NCBI RefSeq assembly: GCF_009765975.1
Contig: NZ_LMUJ01000042.1
Span: 285,599-332,646 of the forward strand
DNA from: Acidisphaera sp. S103
GTDB lineage: Bacteria; Pseudomonadota; Alphaproteobacteria; Acetobacterales; Acetobacteraceae
Reading direction: 5' to 3'
DNA length: 47,048 nucleotides
Shown here: piece after piece, positions 45,488-47,048 of the stretch
How positions within the stretch are numbered: the stretch's first letter is position 1
Layout of the letters: each line of letters starts with the position of its first letter
Made by a program: the position numbers and the translations under genes
The notes under the pieces: model-generated
What the model was told of the DNA's origin: nothing
Seen by the model: the letters and a program-made list of their open reading frames with translations, nothing else
Database searches by the model: none

Positions 45488-45856
45488 TTACGCGGCCCCT
45501 GGCATCTGATCCAGGAACCCGGTGACCTGCGCCAGGCGCCCGTCCGGGGCGACCGCCGCGAAGTCGGTGCCTCGGGCGATGACCTGGCCGTCGGCGGGGG
45601 CCAGAGTCCAGGAGAAGCGGGCATAGGGGCCGTGGCCGTCCGGCTGGCCGGTCAGAGCGAAGCGGTAGCCGGGGAACTTGCCGTGGACACCGCCGATCAG
45701 GGCGGAGATTCCGGCCTGGCCCTCGGCTTTCATCATTGGGTCGGCGTAACAGGCATCCTCGGTCCACAGGGTGTCGATCAGGCGACGCCGAGCGGCAGGG
45801 TCGGTTTCGTTCCAGGTGGCGATGTAACGTTGGGCTAGGGTTTGGGCGTCGGTCAT
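45488..45856 (-). CDS. SnoaL-like (NTF2-fold) protein
   Basis: 122 aa with AAGGAAAACGC before ATG. The pattern TLAQRYIATWNETDPAARR, LWTEDACYADP, FPGYRFALTGQPDGH and ARFSWTLAP is that of SnoaL/NTF2-fold proteins of about 120-140 aa, which include isomerases, hydrolases and ligand-binding proteins. The active site cannot be set. It stands between katG and the phytoene synthase-like gene. Confidence 0.78.
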   Translation of the reverse strand: MTDAQTLAQRYIATWNETDPAARRRLIDTLWTEDACYADPMMKAEGQAGISALIGGVHGKFPGYRFALTGQPDGHGPYARFSWTLAPADGQVIARGTDFAAVAPDGRLAQVTGFLDQMPGAA

Positions 45857-45930
45857 TGCGTTTTCCTTGCGAGCCACCGGCATGATTGCCGGTGTGGGGC
45901 AAGGATGCGGATCGCGCGGCATGGAAGCGA

Positions 45931-46722
45931 TTAAGCGCGAGGTAAAATTCGCCCCGACAGAGCGGCGGCCGTGACCGCCAGGCGGTCACCCAGGCGCCTG
46001 GGGGTTACGATCGACGGCCAGCGCGCCAGGTCTCGCCGGGCGAGGACGGCTGGAAGGGCGGCGGCGAGGGCGGTGCGGGGGATGGGGGTCTTGGCGGCGT
46101 TGGCCAGCAGGTTTTGGCCTTCGCGGATCATGTCTTGCTGGACGGCGCGTGCGGCGGGGGAGCCGGGGTTGTCGATGAAGGCCTCGGGAGACAGGTCGTG
46201 GGTGGCCAGCAGGTCTCGGGGCAGCAGGCAGGTGCCTTGCGCCGCCAGCGTCCCGGTCGTTCGGGTCAGACCGGCGATCCCGTAGGCGGCACCGAACGGG
46301 CGGAAGATGTCCGGGTTGGCGGCACCCAGCGCAGCGGCGGCGGCGGCGGCGAGGCCCCCTGCCCCGGCCAGCAGCCAGGCGCGCCAGTCGGCGAGGGTCT
46401 CGAAGTCGGCGTAGGCCTCGGTTTCGCGGGCTTCGATAATGGTCAGCAGGCGGGTTGCGTCCAGGGCGCCTGTGGCGATGGCCTCGGACAGGGGAGAGGC
46501 GATTTCGTGGCGCTTGGCTTCGCCTTCTACGACTTCGCGCCACCATTGCAGGCGGATCAGGGCGAGTGTCGGTTCGCTGGCGACTTCGCGTGCTCGTGCC
46601 AGTTCGTGGTTGAAGGCGTAGAGGGTCAGCAGGGCGTCTCGCCGCTGGGATGGGGCGAACAGCGCGGTCAGGAACCGGTCGGGGTCGTGGCGGCGCACCA
46701 GGGCGGCGATCGCTTCGTTCAT
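45931..46722 (-). CDS. Squalene/phytoene synthase family protein
   Basis: 263 aa, all-helical. LYAFNHELARAREVASEP and RLQWWREVVEGEAKR match the family, but the usual first Asp-rich motif (DxxxD) reads NHELARARE, so the Mg-diphosphate site is incomplete. The second, near TCLLPRDLLATHDLS, is also altered. Members with such changes resemble NDUFAF6-like proteins tied to complex I assembly, not terpene synthesis. I therefore do not call it a true prenyl synthase. Confidence 0.75.
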   Translation of the reverse strand: MNEAIAALVRRHDPDRFLTALFAPSQRRDALLTLYAFNHELARAREVASEPTLALIRLQWWREVVEGEAKRHEIASPLSEAIATGALDATRLLTIIEARETEAYADFETLADWRAWLLAGAGGLAAAAAAALGAANPDIFRPFGAAYGIAGLTRTTGTLAAQGTCLLPRDLLATHDLSPEAFIDNPGSPAARAVQQDMIREGQNLLANAAKTPIPRTALAAALPAVLARRDLARWPSIVTPRRLGDRLAVTAAALSGRILPRA

Positions 46723-46853
46723 GGCGGCGTGGTGGCGTGGTTCGGGCGCGGTGGCAAGGGTGTGGTGGGGAGGGGATTGGGTCGCCGAGGCAGCCCCATA
46801 GACGTCGAGATAGCGATGGCTTGGCCGGCCGGCACGCTTTCTTCGTCATGTCC

Positions 46854-46912
46854 GGGCGCGTCCCGGCCATCTTCGCACCGACTGGCGAAGCGCGGATGGC
46901 CGGGACACGCCC
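46854..46912. repeat. REP-type hairpin
   Basis: GGGCGCGTCCCGGCCATC (46854-46871) and its near-complement (46895-46912) match at 17 of 18 positions, with an inner TTCGC/GCGAA pair. This is a large REP element in the spacer upstream of the phytoene synthase-like gene. Confidence 0.75.
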
Positions 46913-46934
46913 ACGGTTGTCTGGCACGTTTCTT

Positions 46935-46965
46935 GATATGATACGGTATCAAACTGTCTCATATC
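46935..46965. promoter_or_regulatory. Overlapping palindromes at the window's last gene start
   Basis: A perfect TGATAC-g-GTATCA palindrome (46939-46951) and a spaced GATATGA/TCATATC pair (46935-46941 with 46959-46965) overlap the first codons of the following frame. This suggests an autoregulated start or a shared operator. Confidence 0.45.
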
Positions 46966-47048
46966 AGGACACCCTGTCCGGGCACGCCCTTGACGCTTTG
47001 CGGCGGTTTGAGAAGTTGGCAGAAGCCGCGCAGATGCATGAGATTGGC
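46938..47048 (+). CDS. Partial unknown protein (runs off window)
   Basis: From the ATG at 46938 a frame of 37 codons is open to the window end, beginning MIRYQTVSYQDTLSGHALDA and then LRRFEKLAEAAQMHEIG. It is predicted helical and charged. The start is uncertain because the palindromes at 46935-46965 cover it. I do not recognise it. Confidence 0.35.
   Translation, partial: MIRYQTVSYQDTLSGHALDALRRFEKLAEAAQMHEIG

Noticed and set aside
45105..45989. A 294-codon minus frame between katG and the phytoene synthase-like gene
   Set aside because: It overlaps the SnoaL-like gene in another frame and has Arg/Pro-rich shadow composition; the 122-aa frame has the family motifs.

Overview
The window is high-GC, densely packed, proteobacterial DNA. 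It most resembles the alphaproteobacterial family Acetobacteraceae or a close relative. Three things point there: the rpmF-plsX-fabH-ihfA-merR block, the leuS-lptE-holA block, and several kinds of palindromic REP-type repeat typical of such genomes. I saw no rRNA, tRNA or CRISPR array. The assignment is inference from gene order and protein flavour, not from a marker gene.

Layout. 1-760: two coupled unknown genes on the minus strand. 1109-4332: a three-gene operon of an OmpA-like exported protein, a MotA/TolQ/ExbB-type channel protein and a MotB-like protein with a long periplasmic coiled coil. 4333-5060: a repeat hairpin, a 21-codon gene with an exceptionally strong ribosome binding site and its own terminator, and an AraC remnant. 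5084-7666: an iron-type alcohol dehydrogenase and a class III aminotransferase. 7659-9331: a lower-GC minus-strand operon pairing a MinD/ParA-like ATPase that carries membrane helices with a small membrane protein. 9511-12464: a two-lobed retropepsin-like protease, a split ChrA chromate transporter and a DUF2189 membrane protein. 12651-15988: the conserved lipid/ribosome/IHF block. 16151-17568: two adjacent toxin-antitoxin modules (ParE-type and PrlF/YhaV). 17606-21198: an acyl-CoA synthetase and an M3 oligopeptidase. 21260-24223: a frameshifted GxxExxY cassette between inverted repeats, a sigma-like gene coupled to a small protein, a PCMT-like methyltransferase and two tiny membrane proteins.

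The stretch 24.8-28.1 kb looks like an accessory island. It holds a protein remnant, an internally deleted IS630-type element, an acyltransferase and two small orphan ORFs. A 138-bp repeat at its left edge recurs inverted at 31.7 kb, bracketing 6.6 kb that also carries an MFS exporter, a small lipoprotein and an L,D-transpeptidase. From 32471 to 36665 lies holA-lptE-leuS. Then come a decayed GHKL ATPase, an MBL-fold hydrolase, a haloalkane dehalogenase-like enzyme and an orphan retron-type reverse transcriptase (39600-40901). The 445-bp leader of the reverse transcriptase contains four perfect hairpins and a G-quadruplex motif. The right end carries a LigB-type dioxygenase, a katG-fur peroxide-response pair, a SnoaL-like protein, a squalene/phytoene synthase-like protein and the start of a gene that leaves the window.

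The best candidate for something undescribed is the reverse transcriptase with its structured leader. The membrane-tethered MinD-like operon comes next. Both calls rest on sequence reading alone.
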